Positions 1 to 6,536 of a stretch of 22,810 nt of DNA are shown in pieces. The notes beneath the pieces were generated by a model. It had not been told where the DNA came from. It ran no database searches and saw only the letters and a list, made by a program, of their open reading frames with translations. This stretch comes from CAYSRC01 sp964433495 (GTDB taxonomy: Bacteria > Bacillota > Clostridia > Oscillospirales > Ruminococcaceae). Numbering within the stretch: the stretch's first letter is position 1; each line of letters starts with the position of its first letter. The stretch lies in NCBI GenBank assembly GCA_964433495.1, contig CAYSRC010000040.1, positions 1 through 22,810 on the forward strand, read 5' to 3'. The position numbers and the translations under genes were made by a program.

Positions 1-46
1 GGGTGTGTGTAAAGGGAGCTTGCCTGCGGAGCAGGCTGAGGGATTG
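1..46 (+). repeat. Module A repeat, copy A1 (5' part truncated or diverged)
   Basis: The 3' arm AAGGGAGC of the first hairpin is at 12-19, but the 5' arm is missing or cut by the window edge. A second hairpin follows, GCCTGC / GCAGGC around the loop GGA (22-36), then the conserved tail TGAGGGATTG (37-46). The same layout recurs near 4107, 10504, 10574, 15414 and 22494 with different stem sequences. From 47 to about 230 I see no gene, only a possible weak hairpin. Confidence 0.75.
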
Positions 47-237
47 CCTTTTGCCAAGATGCGTCGCTTGAACATGCACCCTGCTACAGCTTAAGCCGCC
101 GCTCGTATCCCGCATCCCGTCCCCCGCCTTTTCGTTCGGGCGACGGCACGACCGACCGCGAAGCTTTTTACGCATTGTGTCCTGTCCCGCCGTCCCCCTC
201 TTCGCCGCTGCTCGCTCGGAACGACATCCCCCTCTCC

Positions 238-295
238 TTGACAAAGTCTCCCTGTTCGACTATAATTTATTTAACAATTAGGTTAAATGTTAAAT
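238..295 (+). promoter_or_regulatory. Consensus promoter and operator of the sdpR-sdpI-like operon
   Basis: TTGACA (238-243) and TATAAT (261-266) are separated by exactly 17 bases, a full consensus sigma-A promoter. Just downstream is a perfect inverted repeat, ATTTAACA (269-276) and TGTTAAAT (288-295), covering the expected transcription start. Such a site fits binding by a dimeric ArsR-type repressor, here probably the product of the first gene, so autorepression is inferred. Confidence 0.85.
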
Positions 296-312
296 ATCCT
301 GTGAGGCGACGA

Positions 313-594
313 ATGGGACTGAACGAAACGATAAGGGCGCTTTCCGACCCCGTGCGCAGGCGGATTCTCGTCATGCTCAAACGTGGCAGGCTGTCGGCGG
401 GCGAGATATGCACAGGCTTCCCCGTCACAGCGGCCTCGATTTCGCGCCACCTGTCGGTGCTCAAGGGCGCGGACCTCGTGCGCGACACCCGCGAGGGAAA
501 ATACATCTATTACGAGCTCAACGCCTCGGTGCTTGAGGAGGTCATGCTGTGGCTCGCCGATTTAAAAGGAGACAACGCCGATGACAAAAAATGA
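313..594 (+). CDS. sdpR: ArsR-family winged-helix repressor, SdpR-like
   Basis: A 93-residue DNA-binding protein. The N-terminus has the ArsR signature ALSDPVRRRIL (residues 9-19), followed by a helix-turn-helix at about 27-50 (SAGEI...ISRHLSVLKGADLV) and a wing ending in GKYIYYEL. There is no ELCVC-type cysteine metal site; the only cysteine is Cys33, so metal sensing is unlikely. I chose the ATG at 313 because GAGGCG lies just before it and the protein then has normal family length; the longer frame from 175 would start upstream of the promoter. It overlaps the next gene by 14 bases. In Bacillus, SdpR is an autorepressor held at the membrane by SdpI when the SdpC toxin is present; a similar role is inferred here. 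Confidence 0.85.
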   Translation: MGLNETIRALSDPVRRRILVMLKRGRLSAGEICTGFPVTAASISRHLSVLKGADLVRDTREGKYIYYELNASVLEEVMLWLADLKGDNADDKK

Positions 595-1612
595 AAAGCT
601 GTCCGCCGCCGCTTCCTGCGCGCTCACGCTGTCCGCCCTGCCGGTTTGCCTTTTAACCCGCAGGACACAGGGCGACAACCTGTCGACAGCCCTCTTCCTT
701 ATCTCGCCGGCGCTGCTGCTTGCCGCCCAGGTCGTCTGCCTTTTCTTTGTATACCGCGACCCCGCCAACAAAGCCCAATCAAAAAAGGTTCTCTCCGTCG
801 CGGTGTGGCTGTTCCCGGTCGCCTCCTGCGCGCTCGCGCTGGTTCGCTTTTACGGCGCGCTCGGCGGCGCGGACAACACGTTCCCCGCCGTCTGCGCGCT
901 GACAGGCCTCCTGTTCGCGATAATCGGCAACTATCTCCCCAAGTGCCGCCGAAACAGCACGGTGGGCATCAAGGTCGGCTGGGCGCTTGCGGACGACGGC
1001 AACTGGTATGCCACCCACCGCTTCGCCGGTGCGGTTTGGACGGTCTGCGGGGCTCTGACGGTCCTCACGGCGTTTTTGCCGCAGCCGTTTGCAGCGGCGG
1101 CGCTGGCGGCGCTGCTCGCGGTCATAACCGTCGCCCCGGTCGTCCGCTCCTATGTCTATTACAAACAACACGGCTGCCCCGCAATGACGCCCGCTTCCGT
1201 CAAAAAGAGGGTTTTCACGGCCGTCGTTGTCGCAGCAGCGGCGGCGGCGCTCTGCTTTCTTCTTTTCGCGGGCGAGATAGCGTATTCCTTCGGCGATGAC
1301 AGATTGACGGTCGGCTGCACATTTTGGCCGCAGACCTCGGTGTCATACGGCGAGGTCGAGGCGATAGCCTACCTCCCCGAGGTCGACCCCGGCGAAAAGA
1401 TAAACGGCTTTGACAGCCCGAAGCTGCTCGCGGGCGAGTTCTCAAACGCCGAATTCGGGCGATATACCCGCTACAGCTACACCGCCTGCCCGTCGTGCGT
1501 CGTGCTGAAGCTCGGCAGCGGCGCATCGGTCGCATTGAACTGCAAAACCGAGGATGAGACACGGGAACTGTGTCAACGAATTGCCGACGCCGCCGGCATC
1601 CCCGTGTCGTAG
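581..1612 (+). CDS. sdpI: SdpI-family membrane protein with C-terminal PH-like domain
   Basis: A 343-residue membrane protein. Hydrophobic segments lie at about 9-27, 35-58, 72-92, 100-118, 149-167, 173-190 and 210-231. The SdpI-family core is visible as GNYLPK (116-121), VGIKVGWAL (128-136) and WYATHRFAG (142-150). After the last membrane segment, residues about 238-343 form a soluble, beta-rich domain ending in a helix (ETRELCQRIADAAG), resembling small bacterial PH-type domains. The start at 581 is preceded by AAAGGAG and overlaps the repressor gene, so the two are co-translated. In Bacillus, SdpI gives immunity to the SdpC peptide and sequesters SdpR. No sdpABC toxin genes are nearby, so the inducing signal is unknown. 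Family placement is firm; toxin immunity is inference. Confidence 0.8.
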   Translation: MTKNEKLSAAASCALTLSALPVCLLTRRTQGDNLSTALFLISPALLLAAQVVCLFFVYRDPANKAQSKKVLSVAVWLFPVASCALALVRFYGALGGADNTFPAVCALTGLLFAIIGNYLPKCRRNSTVGIKVGWALADDGNWYATHRFAGAVWTVCGALTVLTAFLPQPFAAAALAALLAVITVAPVVRSYVYYKQHGCPAMTPASVKKRVFTAVVVAAAAAALCFLLFAGEIAYSFGDDRLTVGCTFWPQTSVSYGEVEAIAYLPEVDPGEKINGFDSPKLLAGEFSNAEFGRYTRYSYTACPSCVVLKLGSGASVALNCKTEDETRELCQRIADAAGIPVS

Positions 1613-1693
1613 GTTGAGCTGCAAGGTCAAACAACAGCTCTCCTCCTTCACACTGCCGAGGGCCCTTTCCCATTCGATCCAAAACAAAGCCAC

Positions 1694-1733
1694 AGCCCGC
1701 GCCTCCCCGCCCGGGGCAAAGTACGGGCTTTTT
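1694..1733 (+). terminator. Probable terminator of the sdpR-sdpI operon
   Basis: AGCCCG (1694-1699) pairs with CGGGCT (1724-1729), followed by a short T-run (1729-1733). A CCCCG/CGGGG element sits inside the loop. The short stem and T-run make this a moderate call. Confidence 0.5.
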
Positions 1734-1746
1734 CTGTCCGATGAGG

Positions 1747-1798
1747 TTGACAATCTAACTCTACAGTTGTAGAATATATTTACTCTATAACTGTAGAG
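1747..1798 (+). promoter_or_regulatory. Promoter with paired BlaI-type operators
   Basis: TTGACA (1747-1752), a 17-base spacer and TAGAAT (1770-1775) form a strong promoter. Two 15-base boxes flank the start: CTCTACAGTTGTAGA (1759-1773, overlapping the -10) and its reverse-complement partner TCTATAACTGTAGAG (1784-1798, one mismatch). Each carries a TACA/TGTA-type dyad as in BlaI/MecI operators, and their centres are 25 bases apart. Autorepression by the next gene's product is inferred. Confidence 0.85.
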
Positions 1799-1825
1799 CA
1801 AATGTTGAACAAGGGAGGCCGTTCG

Positions 1826-2203
1826 ATGAAACCGACCGTCCGCCGTCTGCCCGACGCGGAATTGGAGGTCATGCAGGCGGTTTGGGCGTGTGAGCCGCCG
1901 GCGTCCAGAGCGGATATCGACGAGATTTTGAAGAACACCCACCCGATGGCGCTCACCACCCTTTTGACCGTGCTCAAGCGCCTGTCGGAAAAGGGGTTTG
2001 TCGAGATAAAACGGGAGGGGCGCAGCGCCCGGTATGTCCCGCTGGTTGCAAAGCACGACTACCTCGCGCGGCAGAGCCGTCGGTTTGTGCAGACGGTCTG
2101 CGAGGGAAGTCTGCCCGCCTTTGCGGCGGCCCTGTGCGACAGCGGGTTGACAAAGGAGGAGCTTGCGCAGCTGCGCGAGCTCCTCGAGCGGGATGAGCTA
2201 TGA
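1826..2203 (+). CDS. BlaI/MecI-family transcriptional repressor
   Basis: A 125-residue winged-helix repressor. Residues 8-75 carry the family pattern: LPDAELEVMQAVW, then a recognition-helix region (MALTTLLTVLKRLSEKGFV), then a wing (KREGRSARYVPLV). The C-terminal part (about 80-125) should be the dimerisation helices and the target of proteolysis. The ATG at 1826 follows GGGAGG (1814-1819) at good spacing; an ATG at 1802 lacks a ribosome site. It overlaps the M56 gene as ATGA. In the known family, a BlaR1/MecR1 sensor causes cleavage of the repressor and derepression. No beta-lactamase or PBP gene is in the operon, so the regulated targets lie elsewhere or are only these two genes. Confidence 0.88.
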   Translation: MKPTVRRLPDAELEVMQAVWACEPPASRADIDEILKNTHPMALTTLLTVLKRLSEKGFVEIKREGRSARYVPLVAKHDYLARQSRRFVQTVCEGSLPAFAAALCDSGLTKEELAQLRELLERDEL

Positions 2204-4020
2204 CGACGGAGGTTCTCATCAAGGGGTTTTTCGCCGCGGTTTTCAGCGGAATCTTCGCATGGACGGTGTTCGACAGGGATTCCGAGGACGACGGCGACAC
2301 CCGCCGACAGCGATATCTGCCCTACATCTCGGGCGCACTGCTCCCGCTGTTCGTGTTTGCCGTCCTCGGCGCGGCGGTTGTTTTCTCGGATAAACAAAAC
2401 GCACTTGCGATAACGCTCACACTCTGCTTCGGGGTGTTTCTCCACATCTGCCTGTACTACCTTTTGTTGATGCCCGCTCTGCCCGTTTTGCGGCGGCACA
2501 TCAGCGCGCGGGCCTGTGCCGTGCTGTGGATGCTCCCCAACTACCTCTACCTGACACAGATGAGCTGTATGCGGCTGCCCGAGCCCCTCCTGGTGATCGA
2601 GGCCCCGCTCGGCATGATTCGGATTCTGCTCGTCCTGTGGGCCGTCGGTTTTGTGTCGGTCATGGTATGGAAAACCGTCTCCCACCTCGCCTTTCGCGCG
2701 CGGATACTGCGGCGCGCCTCCCCTGTTGTCGACCCCGCCGTCTCGGCGGTTTGGCGCCGCGAGGTTGAGGCCGCCCGCTTCCGCCGCCCGAGGTTCAGGC
2801 TTGTCTGCTCCCCCGATGTCCGAACCCCTCTCTCGGTGGGTCTGCTCGGCCGAAAGGTCCGCGTCGTGCTTCCCGATCGGGTGTACACACCCGAGCAGCT
2901 GGCGCTCATCTTTCGCCACGAACTCATCCACATCGGCCGCGAGGACGCGCTCAACAAGCTCTTTCTCGTGTTCTGCTGCGCAATGTGCTGGTTCAACCCC
3001 CTCATGTGGCTTGCCGCGAAGAGAAGCTCGGAGGATTTGGAGCTGAGCTGCGACGAAACGGTTCTTCTCGATGCGGACGGGGATGAAAAGCGCCGGTATG
3101 CCGACCTGCTGCTGACAACCGCCGGGGACGAGCGCGGCTTTACCACCTGCCTGTCGGCCTCGGCCGAAGCCCTGCGCTATCGGCTCAAAAACGCGATGAG
3201 CCCCAAAAAGAAGCCCTCGGGCGCGCTTGCCGTCGGGCTCGTGTTCTTTGTGCTGTGCATGAGCAGCGGCCACATAGCCCTTGCCTGCGGGGAGCGCACC
3301 GGGGCCGAGGTCATCTACGGCTCCCGTCCCGCCGGACTGTGCGCCCTGAGCGACATCGCATCGGGAGATTTCGTCTGCACCGACGAGGCGGCTCTGCACC
3401 GTTACCTGTCCGCCATGCCCATGGCGCCCGTTTCGGGCAATTTCTCATTTGAACAGGAGGGCCATTCCCTGTCCTTAATTCTCGACACCCCCGAGGGCTT
3501 GCTTTCACTCACCCTGTCCGACCGCTATGCGAAGGTGGTTCCGCTGTACGGCGACAGGTTGACCGCGCAATTCTACTACCTGCCGGGCGGCGTCGATTGG
3601 GACGCGCTGCGTGCGTTCATCGTCGAGCGCCCCGCGCTGACCGTCCGCGTCACGGGGACGGAGGACTCGTCCGAGCGGGATTTCCCCGCGTCCCTGTCCT
3701 ATGTCGGCCTTGTTGACGAGCGCAGCGGGGATGTGTCCGAGGTGCTTTACGAGACGGATCCCCGCGAGACCCCCGGCGGCATCTTCGGTTATGCGGCCGA
3801 TCGGGCCTCCCTTTCCTTCAATCTCCCCCTCGAGGGAGCATGTACGGTGACAATCGCGCCGTCGGGCGGCGGAAACAGCCGCACCGTCCGCCTGCGCGCG
3901 CAGTCCCTGTCCTTTTCTCTGCCCGACGAGCCGTCGCGCTATACCGTCAGCGGCGAGTTTTTGGGCACGGACGGCAGACGATATCGAATGGAGTTTCAGT
4001 TCGAGGTCGGGGACCCGTGA
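2200..4020 (+). CDS. BlaR1/MecR1-like M56 metalloprotease signal transducer
   Basis: A 606-residue integral membrane protease. Hydrophobic segments lie near residues 5-23, 41-62, 68-92, 105-122, 132-156 and 341-361. The zinc site is HELIH (240-244), with the third ligand probably Glu281 in ELSCDE and NPLMW (266-270) between, as in M56 proteases. The C-terminal 240 residues after the last membrane segment should be extracellular. They look like beta-rich domains (about 375-490 and 515-604) and I do not recognise the transpeptidase-like penicillin-sensing domain of BlaR1/MecR1. It therefore probably senses something other than beta-lactams, or senses differently. It starts at an ATGA overlap with the repressor gene, so the pair forms one module: signal outside, proteolysis inside, repressor loss. 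Confidence 0.85.
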   Translation: MTTEVLIKGFFAAVFSGIFAWTVFDRDSEDDGDTRRQRYLPYISGALLPLFVFAVLGAAVVFSDKQNALAITLTLCFGVFLHICLYYLLLMPALPVLRRHISARACAVLWMLPNYLYLTQMSCMRLPEPLLVIEAPLGMIRILLVLWAVGFVSVMVWKTVSHLAFRARILRRASPVVDPAVSAVWRREVEAARFRRPRFRLVCSPDVRTPLSVGLLGRKVRVVLPDRVYTPEQLALIFRHELIHIGREDALNKLFLVFCCAMCWFNPLMWLAAKRSSEDLELSCDETVLLDADGDEKRRYADLLLTTAGDERGFTTCLSASAEALRYRLKNAMSPKKKPSGALAVGLVFFVLCMSSGHIALACGERTGAEVIYGSRPAGLCALSDIASGDFVCTDEAALHRYLSAMPMAPVSGNFSFEQEGHSLSLILDTPEGLLSLTLSDRYAKVVPLYGDRLTAQFYYLPGGVDWDALRAFIVERPALTVRVTGTEDSSERDFPASLSYVGLVDERSGDVSEVLYETDPRETPGGIFGYAADRASLSFNLPLEGACTVTIAPSGGGNSRTVRLRAQSLSFSLPDEPSRYTVSGEFLGTDGRRYRMEFQFEVGDP

Positions 4021-4100
4021 GCGCTTTTCCCGTAAGGCCCGTGTATGCGCCGCACGGCGTTTTTAGTGTTTAGCACGCTCTTGCCTTTCTGCCCTTCGCC

Positions 4101-4152
4101 CTTAAAGGCTCCCTTGTGTAAAGGGAGCTGTCGCGAAGCGACTGAGGGATTG
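4101..4152 (+). repeat. Module A repeat, copy A2 (best-formed)
   Basis: The first hairpin is GCTCCCTT (4108-4115) and AAGGGAGC (4121-4128). The second is GTCGC (4130-4134), loop GAA, GCGAC (4138-4142). The conserved tail TGAGGGATTG runs 4143-4152. It lies just past the M56 gene. Confidence 0.85.
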
Positions 4153-4155
4153 TTG

Positions 4156-4270
4156 CCCTTAAGCTTCCCCCGTGGGGGGAAGAACCGAACGCAATCGGTA
4201 CGACACTCGGCAGGGTTCACATGTTCCCGTGAATTGTGCCGCATCATGCGGCCGGCCTGTGGGGACATGT
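4156..4270 (+). repeat. Modules C, B and D in tandem (C1-B1-D1)
   Basis: C1 (4156-4182) is CCCTTAAG followed by the hairpin CTTCCCCC/GGGGGGAAG. B1 (4185-4210) has the outer arms CCGA/TCGG and the loop core AATCGGTACG. D1 (4214-4270) begins GGTTCACATG; its outer arms ACATGTTCCC (4219-4228) and GGGGACATGT (4261-4270) pair with one mismatch and enclose GCCGCA / TGCGGC (4238-4252). The same order C, B, D recurs at 10781-10960. No coding potential was seen. Confidence 0.75.
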
Positions 4271-4302
4271 AAGGCGTATCGCATGTCCGTACCTAACCGA
4301 CA

Positions 4303-4332
4303 AAAACACCCCCGTTTTCACGGGGGTGTTTT
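4303..4332 (-). terminator. Terminator of the nup-like transporter operon
   Basis: A 12-bp stem, AAAACACCCCCG (4303-4314) and CGGGGGTGTTTT (4321-4332), with a six-base loop. On the minus strand it is followed by a T-run (TTTTTG). It sits 55 bases past the minus-strand stop at 4387. The A/T-flanked stem could also work in the plus direction. Confidence 0.85.
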
Positions 4333-4386
4333 GATGCTGCTAAACACGCTGTGTGCGCGCAGACGCACCGAACAGTGATAATCGGG

Positions 4387-5421
4387 TTATCTTTGGGCAC
4401 GGGCTTTCTTGATCTTGCTCTGCGTGCGCAGCGCGTAGAACAGAAGGCCGAGGATTGTCGCAATGAACGGAAGCATCGCGATAAACTCCTGCTGGAGGTC
4501 GAGGGTGCGCATCTCGATGGAAAGCGTGTCGAAGAAGCCGAACAGCAGCGCGACCGCCGCCGTGGGGCCCGGGACACCGTTGCCGAGGTTGGCGGCCGAA
4601 AGGCCGATCCAGCCGCGGTTGGCAGCCATGTTCTTGGTGAAGTAGTTGACATAGCTCATCGAGAGGAACGCGCCGCCTATCGAGGTGATGATGCCGGTGA
4701 GGATAATCGCGGTGAACTGCACCTTCTTGACGTTGACGCCGACCGACTCAGCCGCAGCGGGGCTTTCGCCGATGGCGCGGATGCGAAGACCCGTCGCGGT
4801 GCGGTAGAGAATGACCCACACGATGAAGATAAACGCAATCGCCACAAAGGTGAGCAGGTTCACGCGGAACTCGGGAGGCCCGATCGACGGGATGGAACCG
4901 CTGAGTTTCCAGGTCGACGTCGAGCTCTTGTTCTGCGCGATGACCGAGATCATGTAAACCGTCAGCGCCGACATCATCAGGTTGACCGCAATACCGGTCA
5001 GGCTGAAGTTGGAGCGCAGCTGGATGGTCAGGAACGCGTAGAACAGCTCGAGCAGCAGACCGAAGACGATCGCCGCCAAAATGCCGACGATGCAGGCCCA
5101 AAGGTTGGCGCTCGACTCAAGCGAAGCATAGGCGGCCTCGCCGACCGTCGCGACGGTGGCCGTGCCGATTATCGCCTCGCGCACCCACGCGCTGCACAGA
5201 ACAGCCATAAGCGCCGAGAAGTTCATGCAGCCCTCAAGCGTCATGTTGAGGATGCCCGCGCGCTTGCAGAAGATCGAGCCGAGCGCGGCAAACAATATCG
5301 GGGTCGTGAAGAGGATTACGTTCGCCCAAAAGGTCGACCTCGTAAAGATCTCGAGGATGCGCTGTATCATGGGCGTGTTGTCAACAGCAGCGGTGCAAGC
5401 TACTAAAAGCTGACTGATCAT
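4387..5421 (-). CDS. nupQ: ABC transporter permease, nucleoside type (NupQ/YufQ-like)
   Basis: A 344-residue inner-membrane permease of the BPD_transp_2 type found in nucleoside (BMP-type) importers. Family features include the N-terminal stretch FTTPILFAALGSIFCKRAGILNMTLEG split across about residues 39-64, with AGILN(M/I)xLEG as the hallmark, and GLRIRAIGESPAAAES near 230-246, the probable coupling region that contacts the ATPase. About eight to ten hydrophobic helices are visible. The ATG at 5421 overlaps the upstream permease stop as ATGA and is preceded by a strong AAGGAGGTGG ribosome site. It is the last gene of the three-gene operon and is followed by a clear terminator. The pairing with the neighbouring ATPase and permease is certain from context; the exact substrate (purine, pyrimidine or modified nucleoside) cannot be read from the sequence. 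Confidence 0.85.
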   Translation of the reverse strand: MISQLLVACTAAVDNTPMIQRILEIFTRSTFWANVILFTTPILFAALGSIFCKRAGILNMTLEGCMNFSALMAVLCSAWVREAIIGTATVATVGEAAYASLESSANLWACIVGILAAIVFGLLLELFYAFLTIQLRSNFSLTGIAVNLMMSALTVYMISVIAQNKSSTSTWKLSGSIPSIGPPEFRVNLLTFVAIAFIFIVWVILYRTATGLRIRAIGESPAAAESVGVNVKKVQFTAIILTGIITSIGGAFLSMSYVNYFTKNMAANRGWIGLSAANLGNGVPGPTAAVALLFGFFDTLSIEMRTLDLQQEFIAMLPFIATILGLLFYALRTQSKIKKARAQR

Positions 5422-6536
5422 TTGGACGCCACCTCCTTAGCAGCTTCAAGCTTTTTGGCGTTATTGACGATCATCTTGTGCTTGAGCCCGCTCATGAGCA
5501 TCTCGGCGGCAACAAGCATGATGACGAGGGACGTCATCACCTGTACCAGCTCAAGCGGTACGTCGGTAAAGGCGTTCATAACGTCGCCGCCCGTGCGCAG
5601 ATATCCGATGGCAAAGGCGGAAATCGGCACAAACAGGGGGTTGTTCTTCGCGAGAACCGCGACGAGGATTCCGTCAAAGCCGTAGCCCGGCAGCGCGATG
5701 TTGCCGTAGCGCTCCTGCGCGCTGAGGGTGAAGAGGATACCGCCTATGGCGGCAATCGCGCCGCCCGCAAACTGCGCCGTCAGAGAGGCGCGCATGACGT
5801 TGATGCCGGAATACCTCGCGAAGGAGGCGTTTTTGCCGACCACGCGGATCTCATAGCCCCACTTGGTGTGGTACATAAAGACGTACACAAGGGCCACGAC
5901 GATGAGCGCGACAAACAGCGAGGTGGTGACGCGGGACTTGGGGATAAGCCAGGTCAGGCGCGTCAGCTGCGCGTTGTCGGGGAACAACCTTGACGTCGTG
6001 GAGGGGGCGGTCGGGTCGATGGTGATGTACTTGACGAAGAAGTTGTTCAGCTGAAGAAGGATGCTGTTCATCATCAGCGAGGCAACGACCTCGTTCGCGT
6101 TCCATTTTGCCTTCAAAATCGCCGGCACAAACGCGCACGCCATGCCCGTGACGCCCGCGACGATCATCACGAGGATAATCCACACGATCTCGGGCAGGAT
6201 GACGGGGTTGTCACCCATCGTAAAGACGGGCAGTGTGACAAACCACACGCCGATGCAGCTGCCCATGAGGAAGGCGCCTTCGGCGATCATGTTGAACATG
6301 TTCGCCTGGAACATGATGCAGATGGCAACACCCGAGAAGACGAGCGGGGTCGCTTTTTCAATCACCTGGCCGAAGTCGCGGGACGACGACAGCGGGCCGA
6401 GGGCAAAGTTTTTGACCGCCTCGAACGGCTGCTTGCTTGTCAAGAGGACGACGACAAAGCCGAGGCCGAGCGCGATAAGAACCGCGACCAGGGTCTTGAA
6501 CGCGTCAAAGCGGCTTTCAAGTTTTCTGTTACTCAT
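5418..6536 (-). CDS. nupP: ABC transporter permease, nucleoside type (NupP/YufP-like)
   Basis: A 372-residue permease partner of the downstream gene, with the same fold class. Visible features are an N-terminal membrane helix (FKTLVAVLIALGLGFVVVLL), VFSGVAICIMFQANMFNMIAEG (equivalent of the hallmark GxxNxxxEG), KWNANEVVASLMMNSI, and GYEIRVVGKNASFARYSGI as the probable coupling loop. The ATG at 6536 (MSNRKLESR) is preferred over upstream codons because upstream sequence lies inside the ATPase gene and lacks membrane-protein character. It overlaps the ATPase gene by 8 bases and the NupQ-like gene by 4, indicating tight co-translation. The two permeases should form a heterodimer in the membrane. 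Confidence 0.85.
   Translation of the reverse strand: MSNRKLESRFDAFKTLVAVLIALGLGFVVVLLTSKQPFEAVKNFALGPLSSSRDFGQVIEKATPLVFSGVAICIMFQANMFNMIAEGAFLMGSCIGVWFVTLPVFTMGDNPVILPEIVWIILVMIVAGVTGMACAFVPAILKAKWNANEVVASLMMNSILLQLNNFFVKYITIDPTAPSTTSRLFPDNAQLTRLTWLIPKSRVTTSLFVALIVVALVYVFMYHTKWGYEIRVVGKNASFARYSGINVMRASLTAQFAGGAIAAIGGILFTLSAQERYGNIALPGYGFDGILVAVLAKNNPLFVPISAFAIGYLRTGGDVMNAFTDVPLELVQVMTSLVIMLVAAEMLMSGLKHKMIVNNAKKLEAAKEVASK

Noticed and set aside
175..312. N-terminal extension of the ArsR-like gene
   Set aside because: It would start upstream of the consensus promoter and operator and adds residues not seen in the family; the ATG at 313 has a good ribosome site.
2059..3399. Long minus-strand open frame (446 codons) opposite the BlaI/BlaR-like genes
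   Set aside because: It lies across two well-supported genes with clear motifs and overlaps, has no ribosome site and no recognisable domain; long antisense frames are expected in GC-rich DNA.
4101..4300. CRISPR array or tRNA-like genes in the repeat clusters
   Set aside because: Repeats are not evenly spaced, spacers are not unique in the CRISPR sense, and no cloverleaf or CCA pattern is present.
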